Positions 41,115 through 54,121 are shown, counted from the first letter of the stretch. The stretch is 64,000 bases of DNA from Cubamyces lactineus (GCA_022376465.1 JACDTU010000023.1:124001-188000); one strand, 5' to 3'. The notes: a model not told the origin generated them from the letters alone. Made by a program: numbers and translations.

Positions 41115-44100
41115 GCAGGCAAGCAGACTCGACGCCTGGCTTGCCAAAGGAACTGCATGTAACTATTGTAACAAATACAGAGCGGAGACGAAGTGCTCTG
41201 CTTATACCCGGTTACATGCAAGTTCAGGACAAAGCCGTTGAAATCAAAGGGCTCATTGACACGGGCGCGGACGCAGTCATCATCAACAGAAAGATTGTAG
41301 ACAAGTACAATCTTCCGACAGTCAGACTACCAAAGACTCTGACTTTTCGGAACGCGGACAATAGCGTCAATAGTATGGGAACTATTACCCATCGGGTGGA
41401 AGGAACTTTCAATCTCCAAGGAAAGAAACTTCCAACCAATTGGTATGTTGCCGACATTGGACGGGACGATGTCCTATTCGGCATGCCATGGATTCGCAGA
41501 TATAATCCTAATATCGACTGGGAAAGTGGCCGAGTCACTTTCAAGCCGGATATTATCAAGAAGGAACAGCGAATTCATAAATACCAATGCAAACACGACC
41601 CACCCGAGGGAATGCTATGGAATTTCCCAGTCAAGCCTCTAAATCAAGATTTGGTCGTCTCATTTGTGCGTGCTCTGCCAGATGAGGACGACGAAGACCC
41701 AGACTCCGAAAGACTTACGTTCAATCCTTCGAGAACCATTGAACAATGGTATAGCAAGAAGAAAATTCGAAAGATTAATAAGTCCACGGAGAACGCTATA
41801 GCAGCGAAGAAGGACCAGAAGGAAAAGACCTTGGACGAAATCCTGCCAGATTTTGTAAAGGACTATCGACAGGTCTTTGAGAAAAAGGCAGCAAGTAGAT
41901 TTCCACCCTCGAGACCATGGGACCACGCAATCGAATTCAAAAAGGACTTTGATTATAACACCAAAGGTTCATGGAGGAAGATCTACCCGTTGACTTACAC
42001 GGAATGTGAAGAACTCGACAAGTTCATTGCGGAAAATCTCGAGAAAGGATACATTCAAAAATCCAAGTCTCCCTTAGCCTTGCCATTTTTCTTTGTCACC
42101 AAGAAAGATGGGAGTCTTCGACTGGTTCAAGATTACCGGGCTCTTAATGAGGGAACAGTGAAAAACGCATACCCTTTGCCGCTCATTAGTGACATTATTG
42201 ACCAGCTGAAGGGGGCCACAATATTCACCAAACTTGATGTGCGAGCAGGATACAATAATGTTCACATCAAGGAGGGTGATGAGTGGAAAGCTGCGTTTAT
42301 TACACCAAGTGGATTGTTCGAACCAACAGTCATGTTTTTTGGATTGTGCAACGCACCGGCAACATTCCAAAACATGATGAACGACATCTTTCGAGATATG
42401 CTCCAGGAAGGATGGATGGTCATTTACATGGATGACATCCTAATATTCTCGAACAACGTCGAAGAACATCATGAAAGGACAAGGAGAGCCTTACAACGGC
42501 TCCAAGATAGCGATTTATTCCTCAAGGCGGAAAAATGTGAATTCGATAGGCAAGAAGTCGAATTCTTAGGGTCAATCATCTGGCCAGGAGTAGTCGCTAT
42601 GGATCCCATTAAACTCAAGGCAATTGTTGAGTGGGAACCACCGAAGACGGTCAAGCAAGTCCAAGCATTCTTAGGGTTCGGGAATTTTTACCGACGATTC
42701 ATTCGGGATTATTCCAAGATAGTTCGACCCCTCACGGAATTAACGAAGAAGGACAAGCCCTTTGTGTGGTCTCAAGATTGTCAAGAAGCATTCGAGACAC
42801 TCAAGAAACGGTTTACAGAAGAACCGATCCTACAAATCCCAGATCCGGATAAACCGTTTCAAATAGAGTGCGATGCATCTAAGGTCGCAACAGGCGCTGT
42901 ACTACGACAGCAAGGGGAAGATGGACGATGGCATCCATGTGCCTATTTGTCCAAATCTTTCACTCCTGCGGAGCGGAACTATCAGATTTATGATAGAGAA
43001 TTGTTAGCCATTGTTTGAGCTCTCGAAGCATGGCGACATTTTCTACAGGGATCCCCTCATCCCGTGGAAATTCTCTCAGATCACAAAAATCTGACGTATT
43101 TCCGTACGGCGCAGAAGTTAAATCGTAGACAAGCTCGATGGCATTTATTCCTCTCGGAATTCAACATTGCAATTAAGCATCAACCTGGAAAATCCCTCAC
43201 TCAAGCAGACGCCCTTTCTCGGAGATCAGGGCATGACGGGGGGGGGAAAATGAGAACAAGGATGTTGTTGTCCTAGGATCAGAATTGTTTGTCAAGGCTA
43301 TCAATGTCGAGCTTCAAGAGCGCATTAGGGATAGCAAACTATGGGATACCTCGGTAGTGGAGTACATTACTCTAAAAGGAAAGGCTACCAAACGCCCGGA
43401 GTTCGGCAAACCAGAAGATTGGTCCGACGATGATGGAATACTTCTGTACAAGAACAGAGTATATGTTCCACCAGATAATCAGTTGTACCATGATATAGTC
43501 AAGTTGTATCATGATGCGCCGATTATGGGACACCCAGGAGTCCAGAAGACCTACGATTTGGTTAAACGGGAATATATGTGGCCAGGCATGCGAAAATTCA
43601 TCACACAATATGTCAAGGGTTGCGCAGCTTGTCAAACATGCAAGGTCAATACACATCCCCTCAAACCAGGTTTAATTCCCATACAACACAGTGGGGATAC
43701 TAGGCCTTTCCGGACAATCACCATGGATTATATCACTGATTTACCAGAGTCGGATGGGTTCAATGCCATCCAAGTGGTAGTCGATCATGATGTATCCAAG
43801 GCGGCGGTATTCTCTCCCTGCACAAAGAATATTACGGCTGAAGGAGCCATGGATATTCTGCAAAGAGATGTATATCGCAGGTTCGGATTACCCGCAAAGA
43901 TTATCTCAGATCGAGGACCGCAATTCATCTCCAAGGCATTCAAAGAATTACACAATAGCCTAGGAATCAAAACTGCGCTCAGTACGGCCTATCATCCGCA
44001 AACGGATGTGGAAACGGAACGAGTCAATCAAGAACTCGACTTAGCACTTTGACTCTACTGTGCTAACAATCCGGATACCTGGGCTAAACTGCTGCCTCAA

Positions 44101-44676
44101 CTCGAATTCGCGCATAATCAGCGGACACACTCTGTCACGGGAAAATCTCCTTTTGAACTCCTCTACGGATTTCAGCCAGAGGCTGTTGGGACGGTCAGAA
44201 CAACCCCAAAGCATCCAAGTACGGAGCAGAGACTTCAAAGTCTTCAAGAAGCCAGGGAGAATACAATCGCTGCGCATGCTCAAGCGGCCGCAGCAATGTC
44301 AAAAAGGCTCCCTGCTGCTCAAGTACCACTGAAGCAAGGAGACAAGGTTCTTCTCGACACAAAGAACCTCAGGCTCCCATATGCCTCCAGGAAGTTAATT
44401 CCAAAAAGAGTGGGACCATTCACAATCATCAAGGTCTTGGGACCGGTCACATTCAAATTAAAACTTCCGGAGACATGGAAGATACACCCCGTCTTCCACG
44501 CAGCGCTACTCACCCCATACCACACAACAAAGGAGCACGGCCCAGACTACATCCAACCTCCACCAGTTCCAACCCCAGAGTCGACTGAAGGGGAGGAATG
44601 GGAGGTAGAGGCGATCCTAAGTCACCGCACTAGAGGTACCCAAAAGCAGTATCTCGTGGCTTGGAAGGGTTGGCCC
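41111..44676 (+). pseudogene. TE5 pol, two stops and one frameshift, 3' truncated
   Basis: Protease DTGADAVII, RT with YMDD, RNase H, integrase HHCC and DDE, and the start of the chromodomain (ILSHRTRGTQKQYLVAWKGW). Defects: TGA at 43016 where TE4 has CGA; a G run of nine at about 43239-43247 where TE4 has seven; TGA at 44050 where TE4 has CGG. It ends within the chromodomain, which is fused to copia sequence. Confidence 0.9.
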
Positions 44677-44677
44677 T

Positions 44678-47600
44678 CTTATTTCTTCGGCCAGCCAGTA
44701 CGCTAACTGGGCTGCGAAGATGAAGGGTCTCCTGATGTTCATGAACTGCTGGGATGTAGTCTCTTCGGAGACGACTGAACCTACCGATGCTGAAGAGCGC
44801 AAGGAGTATAAGAAGAAGAATGCTCAGGCTTGCAGTCTGCTCTTCATGCGGACTGGGCCTAGCTTCCACTATCTCCTCGAGACGAAGACGACCAACGGCA
44901 CCTCCTCTCCGGCCAATCTCACTGCCAAAGAGATGTGGGATGCGCTGAAAGACAAGTTTGGGAAACCGAACTCTGCGCACGTTTGGGGTCTCTTCGAATC
45001 GCTCATCAGTGAGTCTCGCATGTCGGACCAGCGTTCACTTCAGGATCAGATGAGTCGGATCGTCACGCGTATCCGCGAGATCTCGACCAACGGCCTCAAG
45101 TTAGAGGACAACATCCAGGCCCTCATCCTTCTCTCCAAGGTCCCGGAGTCCTACCGACCTATGATTTCTGCGCTCATGGCCACTATGGACCTTGACAAGA
45201 TCACCGTCGACGTCATCCTTGAGAAGTCTCCCTCTGAGGAAGCCATGCGCAAGACCGGTCAGTCCGCTGCTCGGATCTCCAAGACCAAGCCCAAGCCATC
45301 TGGCCCCTGCGACTTCTGTGGCAGTCAGACCCATCACGAGTCGACTTGCTACAAGAAGCACCCTGAACTTCGCCCCAAGGGCAACAAGGGTAAGGGCAAC
45401 GGTGGCAAGAAGAAGGACAAGGACAAGGACAAGGATAAAGGGAAGGGAAAGGACAATTCTCATGACCATGCGCATGTCTCGGCCAATGTACTTGTAGCTG
45501 AATCCGGCTCTAACATGCATGCTTCTTTCTATGATGCGGCGAAAGCTGCTGCTGGTGTGCGGTATACTCGTTGGCTGATGGATTCTGGTGCATCTCAGCA
45601 TGTCACTTGGTGCTTTGACGACTTCACCGAGTACGAACCCTTCAACAAACCGCTGACCTTCAATACCGCCTCATCTGGTGAAGGTTCGGTTATTCAGGGA
45701 CTCGGTCAAGGCACTGTTAAAGCTGAGACTCTTGTTGATGGTCAATGGTGGACTATTACTCTTCCAAACGTCTGCTATGTGCCTCAGGCCTCTGCACGAC
45801 TGTTCTCCACTGGTACCATTGAGAAGAATGGTTATTCTCTCTTCCAAGGAGCAAGGAAGATGATGATCTTTGACAAGCAGCCGGAAGGCGCTGTCAACTC
45901 AGGCTCGACGATTCGCATCAAGGGTCGAAAGATCCTTGAGGCACCGTACAATTCTGCGAGCAATCTCTATGATTTGACTCTGGAGATTCTTCTGAACAGG
46001 CACGTCCACCTCAACGTTCGCAGTTATAAGACCTGGCATCGTCGCTTTGGTCATGCAGGCAAGGAGCCTCTTCGCCACCTGCCTAAGAACATAAAGGGTG
46101 TTGACCAGCTTGATCCTGCGGACGATGAACCGTGTGAGGGTTGTGCCTTTGGCAAATCCCACAGACTCCCTTTCCCGCCATCAGAAAAGCGTGCGACTGA
46201 GCCTCTCGAGCTCGTCCACACTGATCTTGATGGGCCAATGCGCACTGTGTCAGTTGGCAGCGGATTCAAGTACTTCGCTAGCTTCATTGATGACTACTCC
46301 GGTCTCGCCCGTGCTTATTTCCTGAAGTACAAGTCGGACGCCTTCAAAGTGTTCAAGGACTTCAAGGCTTGGGCCGAGAATCAAACTGGGAGGAAAATCA
46401 AGCGAGTCTGCTCTGATCGTGGTGGGGAGTACACGTCAAACGAGTTCTCTGAACTTCTCCGCAGATTAGGGATCGAGCACCACAAAACCATGCCTGATTC
46501 GCCTCAGCAGAATGGACGCGCTGAACGCTGGAACCGTACAATCACTGAGAAGGCTCTGTCTATGCTTCACCACGCTGGACTTAGTCACGGTTTCTGGCAA
46601 CTCGCTATCGAGGCAGCCGTTCATATCTATAATCGTCAGCCTATGCGTCGCCTGAAATGGCGGTGCCCCATCACTCTGTGGGATGGGACCATCCCTGATG
46701 TGTCCTATTTCCGCGTTTTTGGCTGCAAAACCTACGTTCACGTGCATAAGGACAAGCGCAAAGGGAAACTCGATAAGAAGGCTGTCGAGATGATCTTTGT
46801 CGGGTATGAGCAGGGTTCCAAGGGGTATAAATTCTGGAATCCAGCCACCCACTCTATCGTCGTATCTCGCGATGTGATCTTCGACGAAGAGTCTTTTCCT
46901 GCACGCAAGATTCCTGGCAATCGTCCTGTTACCCCAGATGATAGTCCGTTCTCAGATCAAGAAGTCCCTTCAGACGATGCCTCCAATGCTGAGCCTGAAA
47001 ACTTCGAAATCGATATCCCTCTTCCTATTCCTCTCCCAGAGGCCGCACCTCCTGCACCTCCTGCACCTCCAGAGCAACCTGCTCCCCCTCCTCCGCAACA
47101 ACCTGATCCACCACCTGCTGTTCCTCCACCGCAGCCTAACCATCAGCGGAATCGTCATGAGCCAGTGGGAGGTCCTAGCATAGCGCGTGATCACCCTCAT
47201 CGCGAGAACGTTCCTAGACCTCAGCGCTACAGGGACAGCGTGTACGGTGATGAGCCACCTGCAAAGGTTGATGCTCGTACAGATGCGAAAGGGAACTTGG
47301 AGGACGATGAACAAGTTGTACAGTCTATCATTGCGATGCTCGCTGCCACAACCCATAAGCCTGGCATTCCTAACTCTCATCGACAAGCCATGGCATCTCC
47401 AGACGCGGAGAAGTGGCGTGCAGCTGAGAAAGCAGAGTACGACTCGCTCATTGAGAACAAGACCTGGCTTCTTGTGCCCAGGCCAAAGAACCGACAAGTC
47501 GTCGCCAATCGTTGGGTGTATGACATCAAGCATGATGGTCGGTACAAGGCTCGTCTTGTGGCCAAGGGTTTTACTCAGGTCTGGGGGGAGGATTACAATG

Positions 47601-49051
47601 AAACCTTTTTGCCTGTTGCGCGTTTTGAGTCGATTCGTTACCTCCTTGTGCACGCTGCGCTTGAGGACTGGGACATTGAGTCGATGGATGTCAAAACTGT
47701 GTTCTTGAACGGCGACTTGGAGGAGGAGATCTACATGGAACAGCCTGAGGGCTGGGTTGTTCCTGGCAAGGAAAACTTCGTGTGTCTGTTGCTGAAAGCT
47801 ATCTACGGCTTGAAGCAGGCGTCTCGTCAATGGAACGCCAAGATACACCAAATCTTGCTAGATCTGGGATTCATACGGACATACTCTGATGCCGGAGTCT
47901 ACGTATATCGGCAACATAGGGGGGATTCCGTCACGATCATTGTTCTGTATGTCGACGATCTACTCCTCATGGGTGACAAGCCTGGCCATATCAAGGCTAC
48001 CAAGGAGGCCTTGATGCAGCGGTTCAAGATGACGGATCTGGGTCCTGTCTCGCGTTTTCTTGGTCTGAACATTGTTCGCGATCGTAAAGCTCGAACGATC
48101 GACATCGACCAGATAGACTACATCCAGTCCGTTCTCGAACGTTTCAACATGGCCGACTGCAAGCCGGCTCGCACTCCTCTCCCTGCTGGTGCTGTACTGG
48201 AGAAATCTAGTCACACCGCCGCCGACCACTCCCGGAAACGGTACCAGAGCCTAATTGGCAGTCTGCTCTACGCGACCTTGGGTACACGTCTGGATATCTC
48301 CTTCGCGGTCCAGAAGTTGTCTCAGTACAACTCTAATCCTAGTGACGCACACTGGAACTATGCCAAGTATGTTCTGCGGTACCTGCAAGGGACCAAAGAC
48401 TACCGGTTGCGTTACTTCGGTTCCTCAAATGACGGTCTTTTGGGTTATTCAGACTCAGACTGGGCTGAGGACTGAGATGACCGCAGGTCCACTGGAGCTT
48501 ACGTCTTCTTGATGGCAGGCAACGCTATTTCCTGGCAGTCTAGGAAACAGCCGACTGTTTCGCTCTCCTCGACCGAGGCGGAATACAAGGCTGCGTCAGA
48601 CGCTTGTCGTCAAGTTGTATGGCTTCGCACGTTTGGTGAAGAGTTGGGGGACGACATCTCTCGTCCTACACCCTTGTGTCTCGACAACCAAGGGTCCATC
48701 TTCTTATCGGTTAATCCTGTCACTGAGCGTCGCACGAAGCACGTCGACATCCAGTACCACTACACTCGTGAACAAGCTGAGTTAGGGACGATCGACATCT
48801 TCTACGTAGCGACAGAGGATCAACTAGCTGATTCCTTGACGAAGAATGTCTCCTTCTCTATATTGGAGTGCTTCAGAAAGGCAATTGGTCTAGTCTCTCC
48901 CTCCGCAGTTTGCATGAGTGGGAGTGTTGAACTTCCAGGTTGTCGGCTGTGCCGGACCGGGAATGTGGACCTTGTGGCTGTGGCGCCTACAACGTGCACA
49001 GCTTGGACTTTGTTCCTTCCTTTTACAGACTGCTTAGCATACGTACTGTAG
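44678..49051 (+). pseudogene. Copia gag-pol polyprotein, one stop in RNase H
   Basis: Order: gag (LLMFMNCWDVVSSETTEP) with CCHC knuckle CDFCGSQTHHESTC; protease WLMDSGASQHVTW; integrase HRRFGHAG...CEGCAFGKSHRLPF, then HTDLDGPM, CSDRGGEYTS and QQNGRAERWNRTI; Pro-rich linker (about 47040-47130); RT NRWVYDIKHDGRYKARLVAK with catalytic VLYVDDLLLMG; RNase H ending STEAEYKAASDACRQVVWL and KHVDIQYHYTREQ. TGA at 48473-48475 breaks RNase H (SDSDWAED then DDRRSTGAYVF in the same frame). The frame then runs to the LTR. By family order (integrase before RT) it is copia. Confidence 0.93.
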
Positions 49052-49484
49052 TTGGACATTTGGACATTCCCTCCATCTTTCCGTTGCGTTCTACACTGCT
49101 ACGGATCCTTCCAGAGGGTTCTCTACCTATGATACCATATGTCACGATACTCGCACCATCGTCTTACTCAGGATATGCTCGGCACTTACTCATCGTACAT
49201 AGGGATCACATGCCTCCTTTCTTCGCTTACTCATGGCACTCCTCTCTCAGTATATAAGGAGGACATTCTTCGCCCCTGCTCTTCAGTCGTTCGCTCACAG
49301 ACTGAAGAGTAAGTTCCTTTACTACCTATGGTTTATATGCAGTTACTTACTGAGTACTTGTAGCTCTCTTGTGTCGCTTACAGGTACTTATACTATGCAA
49401 TATAGTCGTTCGCTCACAGACTGAAGACTCTCTTGTGTCGCTTACAGGTTGCTCCCAGCCTTCCAGGTTCAGAAGTTCGTCACA
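49047..49484 (+). repeat. Copia 3' LTR (438 bp)
   Basis: TGTAGTTGGACATTT...GAAGTTCGTCACA. TATA box AGTATATAAGG near 49251-49261. It contains a partial internal duplication (CAGTCGTTCGCTCACAGACTGAAGA and CTCTCTTGTGTCGCTTACAGG each occur twice). Confidence 0.75.
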
Positions 49485-49619
49485 AATGTCCAACTACAGT
49501 ACGTATGCTAAGCAGTCCGTAAAAGGAAAGAAGAAAGTCCATGCTGTGCGCGTTGTAGGTGCCACAGCCACAAGGTCCACATTCCCGATCCGGCACAGCC
49601 AATAACCTGGAAGTTCAAC
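49485..49619 (-). mobile_element. Inverted 135-bp fragment of a second copia copy
   Basis: Begins with the first 14 nt of the copia LTR on the minus strand (TGTAGTTGGACATT) and continues into the 3' end of copia coding sequence, mirroring 48926-49060. It abuts the end of the plus-strand LTR with no gap. Confidence 0.8.
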
Positions 49620-49743
49620 ACATACTACGTAGTACCTCAGCCACAGTATTTGGAACTTTCTCCAGGAGACTGGTAGCCTCGTGTCCATTCCCGCTTACTA
49701 GCCTGCTATTAGTCAGCGCCTAATGCGCGTCTAGTTCAACACT

Positions 49744-50112
49744 TCCATTATGCCACATCATCCTTTCCCATGCCACGTCACCTCTTCCCATGCCACGTTA
49801 TCCTCTTTCCCACCGGTCCCCACAGTTGTTGTATTCCTAGCCTAACCTGATCTGCCACGTCATCGCCACGTCATCTGTATTCCCAGCCCTGGCCCTACGT
49901 AGCTATACTGGACTCCCACGGTACGCAGCACCTATGTGGTGCTGACGTGTCATTATTCTACCTCCTGTATTTAAGACCACTCGGGATCCTCAGCTCGACC
50001 TGGTTATCCATTGCCTATTCCTCTGAACCTCTACTCGACTCGAACCGCTGGAGACCTTTGGTCCGATCCCTAGGACGTCGCTTGCTGTGACCGATCTAGG
50101 CTTGTCGTAACA
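49744..50112 (+). repeat. Truncated LTR of the 36141-36559 family
   Basis: Matches the reverse complement of 36141-36559 from the ATGCCACGTCATCC words to the end CTTGTCGTAACA, with substitutions. The LTR start is missing. 49620-49743 holds nothing recognisable. Confidence 0.75.
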
Positions 50113-51244
50113 CAGCTCCTGAGCCAATCAGTAGAGGTGGCAGTGCAGCTCTGGGTCATGCAGTGTGTGCCTGCCCTGTGGGGCGAAAGGGGCAGGAATG
50201 GGTTAATCACTGTTAATCAACAGCTGAACATAAGACAGAGGTCTGGGTGTCTCACATGCAAACAGAAATGTGCGATTTGTTGATCCATTGCGGGTACATA
50301 CCAAGCACATATTGAGTAGTGGTACAGCACGCTACTTGTGCTGCACAAGCTGGCGGTTTGAGTCCTATACGAGTTGTTTTTACTTTTGCAGCTGCGCGGT
50401 GTTGAACTTCGCCTCCAGGATTATCTCGAGGATGATCTGAGGATGATCTTAACAATGAACCTGTGATGAACCTGTGCTCATCGTGGTTGTTGAGGGAGAC
50501 TGACTGACGCGGGTGTTCCAAGACACACGCTTAACAAGTTCAAGTAGTTGATCCTCAAGGCTGCCCAGAACGCGACGAGATAAACAGGTGAGTTAATCCA
50601 GTATGCGATTAAGGTGCAAAAAATAAATGGCTCTGGGAGAGGCCAACTTCATTAGTTAATGGGGATCTATTAAACAAACTAATTGAAGTCCCTGACTGGG
50701 TATGCCATGGGACGAGAAGGTGGACATTTGGTCTCTTGGCACTATGGTACGAGCAGTCGCACGTTCTGGCGATCACCAACTGAGGCCAGGCTTGCGCCGG
50801 GATCTGTAGATTTGGGACATGTTGCAGGGTATGCATCTGTTCGAGACCGCTGCAGGACCGGACAGCCGCCATCACATCGCGCACATGGTTTCGTTGCTCG
50901 GCCTACCACCTGGCGTCAGGTCCAGCAGCCTACGGTTCCGCGTCACCAACTGCGAGCTTCAAGCCACGAGAAACGCATGTCACAGCGCACCTCAGCGTGC
51001 AGCGGACGAGAAGAACCGCAATTCTGTCGGGCTCATCGCCAGCGGTATCTACAGCAGTCAAACACTTAGTATACGCCGCATACGGCTCCGGGGTGAGCAT
51101 GCATCACCCGGCACACCCACCACGCACAGTCGCGCCAGCCTGTGGCCGAGTGGCGAGACCCAATACCAGCGGCTCCTGCGCCTGCGTGGCCCGCAGCCTA
51201 AGCACGTACTTCCTCACCGCTTCTCGGAACCCGATCTACGCCCC
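50113..51244. other. Intergenic region with a possible tRNA-derived repeat
   Basis: No gene. Around 50310-50375 there is TAGTGGTACAGCACGC (A-box-like) followed 35 bp later by GGTTTGAGTCC (B-box-like), which could be a tRNA-derived SINE head; a full cloverleaf is not evident. Confidence 0.3.
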
Positions 51245-53926
51245 CTACACTCCCGTGTCTTCGCCATCACCGTCGCTCCCGGGCTCGCAATCCTTCGTCG
51301 GAGACACAGGGGACGCAGGGGTAGACGTAGGTACGTCCCGCGGACACGCGGCGACGCACGCCTCGAGCGCGTCGAGCAGCTCGGCGGGGACGGGCGGGAG
51401 GCGGTGTGCGTTCCGCACGAGGAGCTGTAGGAGGCTGGTTAGCGTCGAGGGGCGTACTCCTGCGAGTGGTGGCTCAAAGACCTCCGGGTTTGGCGCGATG
51501 TTGTCGATGTCGGGAAAGCTGGGGCTGGGGTTCGTGTTCGTGTTCCTGGCGCCGTTCTCGCTGTCCGACTTGGGCTCGCCTGCATTGACGTTGCGAGGGG
51601 ACGTGTGGTCGCGGGGCGGGACGTGCAGGACGCGCGCGAGCGTGGCGAAGACGGTGGAGACGCACGCGCGCTGGGCGCGTATGAGCCGCTCGTCGAGATT
51701 GCATCGTGCGGTCCACGCGGTGACTTCGCAGAGGTTGTGCGCGGCTTTGAGATACGCGTCGAGCGCCGATGAGCGCGTGTTCGTCATCGGATTCGGGCTG
51801 GTGTTTAGGCTGCGCGGGGAGGAGGGTGCGAGGTTGGAGGAGTCTCTGTGGATGTGGACGTCGCACCGCCGGACTTCGTCGACGATCACTGCAGAGACTG
51901 ATGTGGGTCCAACTCGGGATGAGTACGCGTAGGAAAAAGGATCACATAAAAGGGGGAAAGACGCACCCAGCTTCACAGCAAGCACGCTTAACTGCGTGCG
52001 ACGATGGTGGAACGTCCACATGTACTGCGCCTCGTGCACCGCGCGGACCGCGTGCGCCCCCAGCCGCGAGCCGGGTATCGTCGTCGCCACCGCTGCGTAG
52101 AGCTCGACGGACCACTCGAGGAGCCGCGGGTACAGCCTGGGGTCCGTTGAAGAGCGGAATGGGAAGAAGAACGTGTAAGGGGAGGAGGGGAGGTCCGGGG
52201 CGACGAACCCGAGCGCATGCGCGATGACCTGCTCGGCGGGGACGTCGTCCCACAACGGTAGCATGCACCGCGTCGTTGTTTCAAGCTCTTGTCCTGAGAC
52301 GGATTCACGAGCGTCAACGGAACTGCTGAGGTCCATGAGCAGCGGCAAGAGGAAGCTGCACCAGAACTGCGGCCGCGTCCGCAGGACCGTCAGCCACCCC
52401 GGCGGCCCCGCGCACTCCGGAGTATGCTTGACGACGCATGCGCGGAGTGTCCGCGTGTAGTGCGCGAGCTCGGCGGGGGCGAGGTCGAGCATGCACACGC
52501 CCGCGCGGTCGAGGCACGTGGGGTCGAACGAGGCGTGGTACGCGTGCGCGAGCATGGAGGCGTCGAGCAGCCCGAGTTGGGCGGAGAGCGCGGCTTGCTC
52601 GCGGCCGCGCCAGGTCGGTTTGGGTGGGGTGAGGCGCGTGCGGACGGCTTGGAGGGGTTCGGTCCATGAACGTGGAGGTTTCGAGGTGGGCTTGGAGGTG
52701 CTGCTAGAGGATGCTGAGGGGGATGCGCTGTGTGATCTCTGGGTAGGGATGCATCGGACTAGTTTGAGCGTCAAAGGGATGACGAGGCGTGAGAGCGTCC
52801 ACTGGAATAGCTGCACCCATCGAACATACAGCCAAAACACGGCGATCGCCTGTGGTGAAATGTAGCTACAGTCCGCGCGGAACGCAGGCAGGACCGACGT
52901 CGCCGTCGTAAACACAAAAAGCACGCCCACGAGGCATGCCACGACGACCGCAACCGTCTGGTGTAAGTTCCACAGCAGCACAAGCAGCCCAGCAGAGAAC
53001 AGCCCGAGCGCGAGTTGGAGCAGTACCGGCAAGACGGCAACAATGCTCTCTACGTGCCACCTCCGCAGCCCGTTCAAGCGGAACTGGCGCAAACGCGCGA
53101 CGTCCCGCGAGGCGCCAGAGAGCCAGAGCGCATAGTGGTTCAGCCATTGCTTGACGGTGATGCCGATCGAGGCGGCGGCGAGGCTGCATATGAGGCTCGA
53201 GAACCAGAAGACGTTCAGCCAGACGGCCCACGCTGGTGGCGGTGAAGCTGAGCGGGTGCTGACTCCTGCTAAGGTTTGCGGGAACGCGGGGGCTGTGGAG
53301 TTGACGAAAGGCGGGTTGATGGAGAAGCTGCTGAGCTGCGCTGAGATTTGGAAGAGGGCTGCGAGCGTGGGATCGGGAGGTGCGGGCTGGAGGAGAGGGT
53401 ACGATTGGACGTTGAATGCAGTTAGGATCGCTGAGAACAAGCCCGCCTGATAGGGAACCAGTGAGCGCCCTGTACAACGCAGTGAGCGTAGGCGGAGTAC
53501 AGACGTAGACGAGGAGCGTGTCGATCTCTTTGTTCATCCTCTGTACCATCTCGTCGCTATATGTTTTGACGACCTCGGCGGTGCCGGACCACGCCTCAGC
53601 TTTTTCTTCCGCAGTATAGCGAGAGCCGCGCTTCTCCCAGATGTCCTGTGACGAGGTAAGCTTGGAAGTTGGTGTACACAGCGACCTATACCTCCAAAGT
53701 TCGGGGCCGCCACGGAAAGTACAAACCACCGGGCATCTGAGACTCAGAAAACGATGTGTCCTGAAAGGTTGATCGAGTATACGCTCAGAATGGACAGCCG
53801 CATGTGAGCATAGGAAACGAATACGCTGAGACGCACGGCGGTATCCGTTGTGTATGTACGTGTATTCGAGTGTGGCATGGTAGAGGCTGCAGGCGTTTTC
53901 GAATTCGATCCTGTAGAGTTAGACAT
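51245..53926 (-). CDS. DUF6535-domain multi-pass membrane protein
   Basis: Four exons: 53926-53837, 53736-53692, 53645-53505 and 53446-51245. Introns of 100, 46 and 58 bp all have GT-AG ends, and the exons sum to 826 codons in one frame. The N-terminus is Ser/Thr-rich (MSNSTGSNSKTPAASTM). The DUF6535 core follows: DIWEKRGSRYTAEEKAEAW, DEMVQRMNKEIDTLLVY, then AGLFSAILTAFNVQSYPLLQ. Membrane segments: AVWLNVFWFSSLICSLAAAS, and a pair around LPVLLQLALGLFSAGLLVLL and VVVACLVGVLFVFTTATS. The remaining ~550 residues are soluble with a Ser/Pro/Asn-rich stretch and an acidic end. DUF6535 proteins are a large basidiomycete-specific family of unknown function. Confidence 0.85.
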
Positions 53927-54059
53927 AGATAGCGTGCGAAGGACTTCGTGTCTAGCTATTGTGGTGGATGTAACCCGGGGTGGCCCGGGTACAGCTGCAC
54001 TGGTACGTTCTCTGCGATAGTCGAAAGCAGAGGACCGGGGTTAGCTAGGCTCGGGGAAT

Positions 54060-54121
<62 letters not shown>

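Larger units (their letters stand above)
37857..44676 (+). mobile_element. TE5: Ty3/gypsy chromovirus, close relative of TE2, 3' truncated and decayed
   Basis: 5' LTR 37857-38386, self-priming pair, ORF1, gag and nearly all of pol to the chromodomain. It is cut at about 44676 by the copia element, so ORF4 and the 3' LTR are missing. Three nonsense changes and two frameshifts make it inactive. Confidence 0.92.
44677..49484 (+). mobile_element. Ty1/copia retrotransposon, 5' truncated, with 3' LTR
   Basis: A single long gag-pol frame and a 438-bp 3' LTR. The 5' LTR and the first part of gag are absent: sequence reads directly from TE5 chromodomain codons into LISSASQYANWAAKMKGLLM of copia gag. 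Confidence 0.9.

Noticed and set aside
50997..51932. 311-aa plus-strand open frame
   Set aside because: Antisense shadow of the GC-rich DUF6535 gene.
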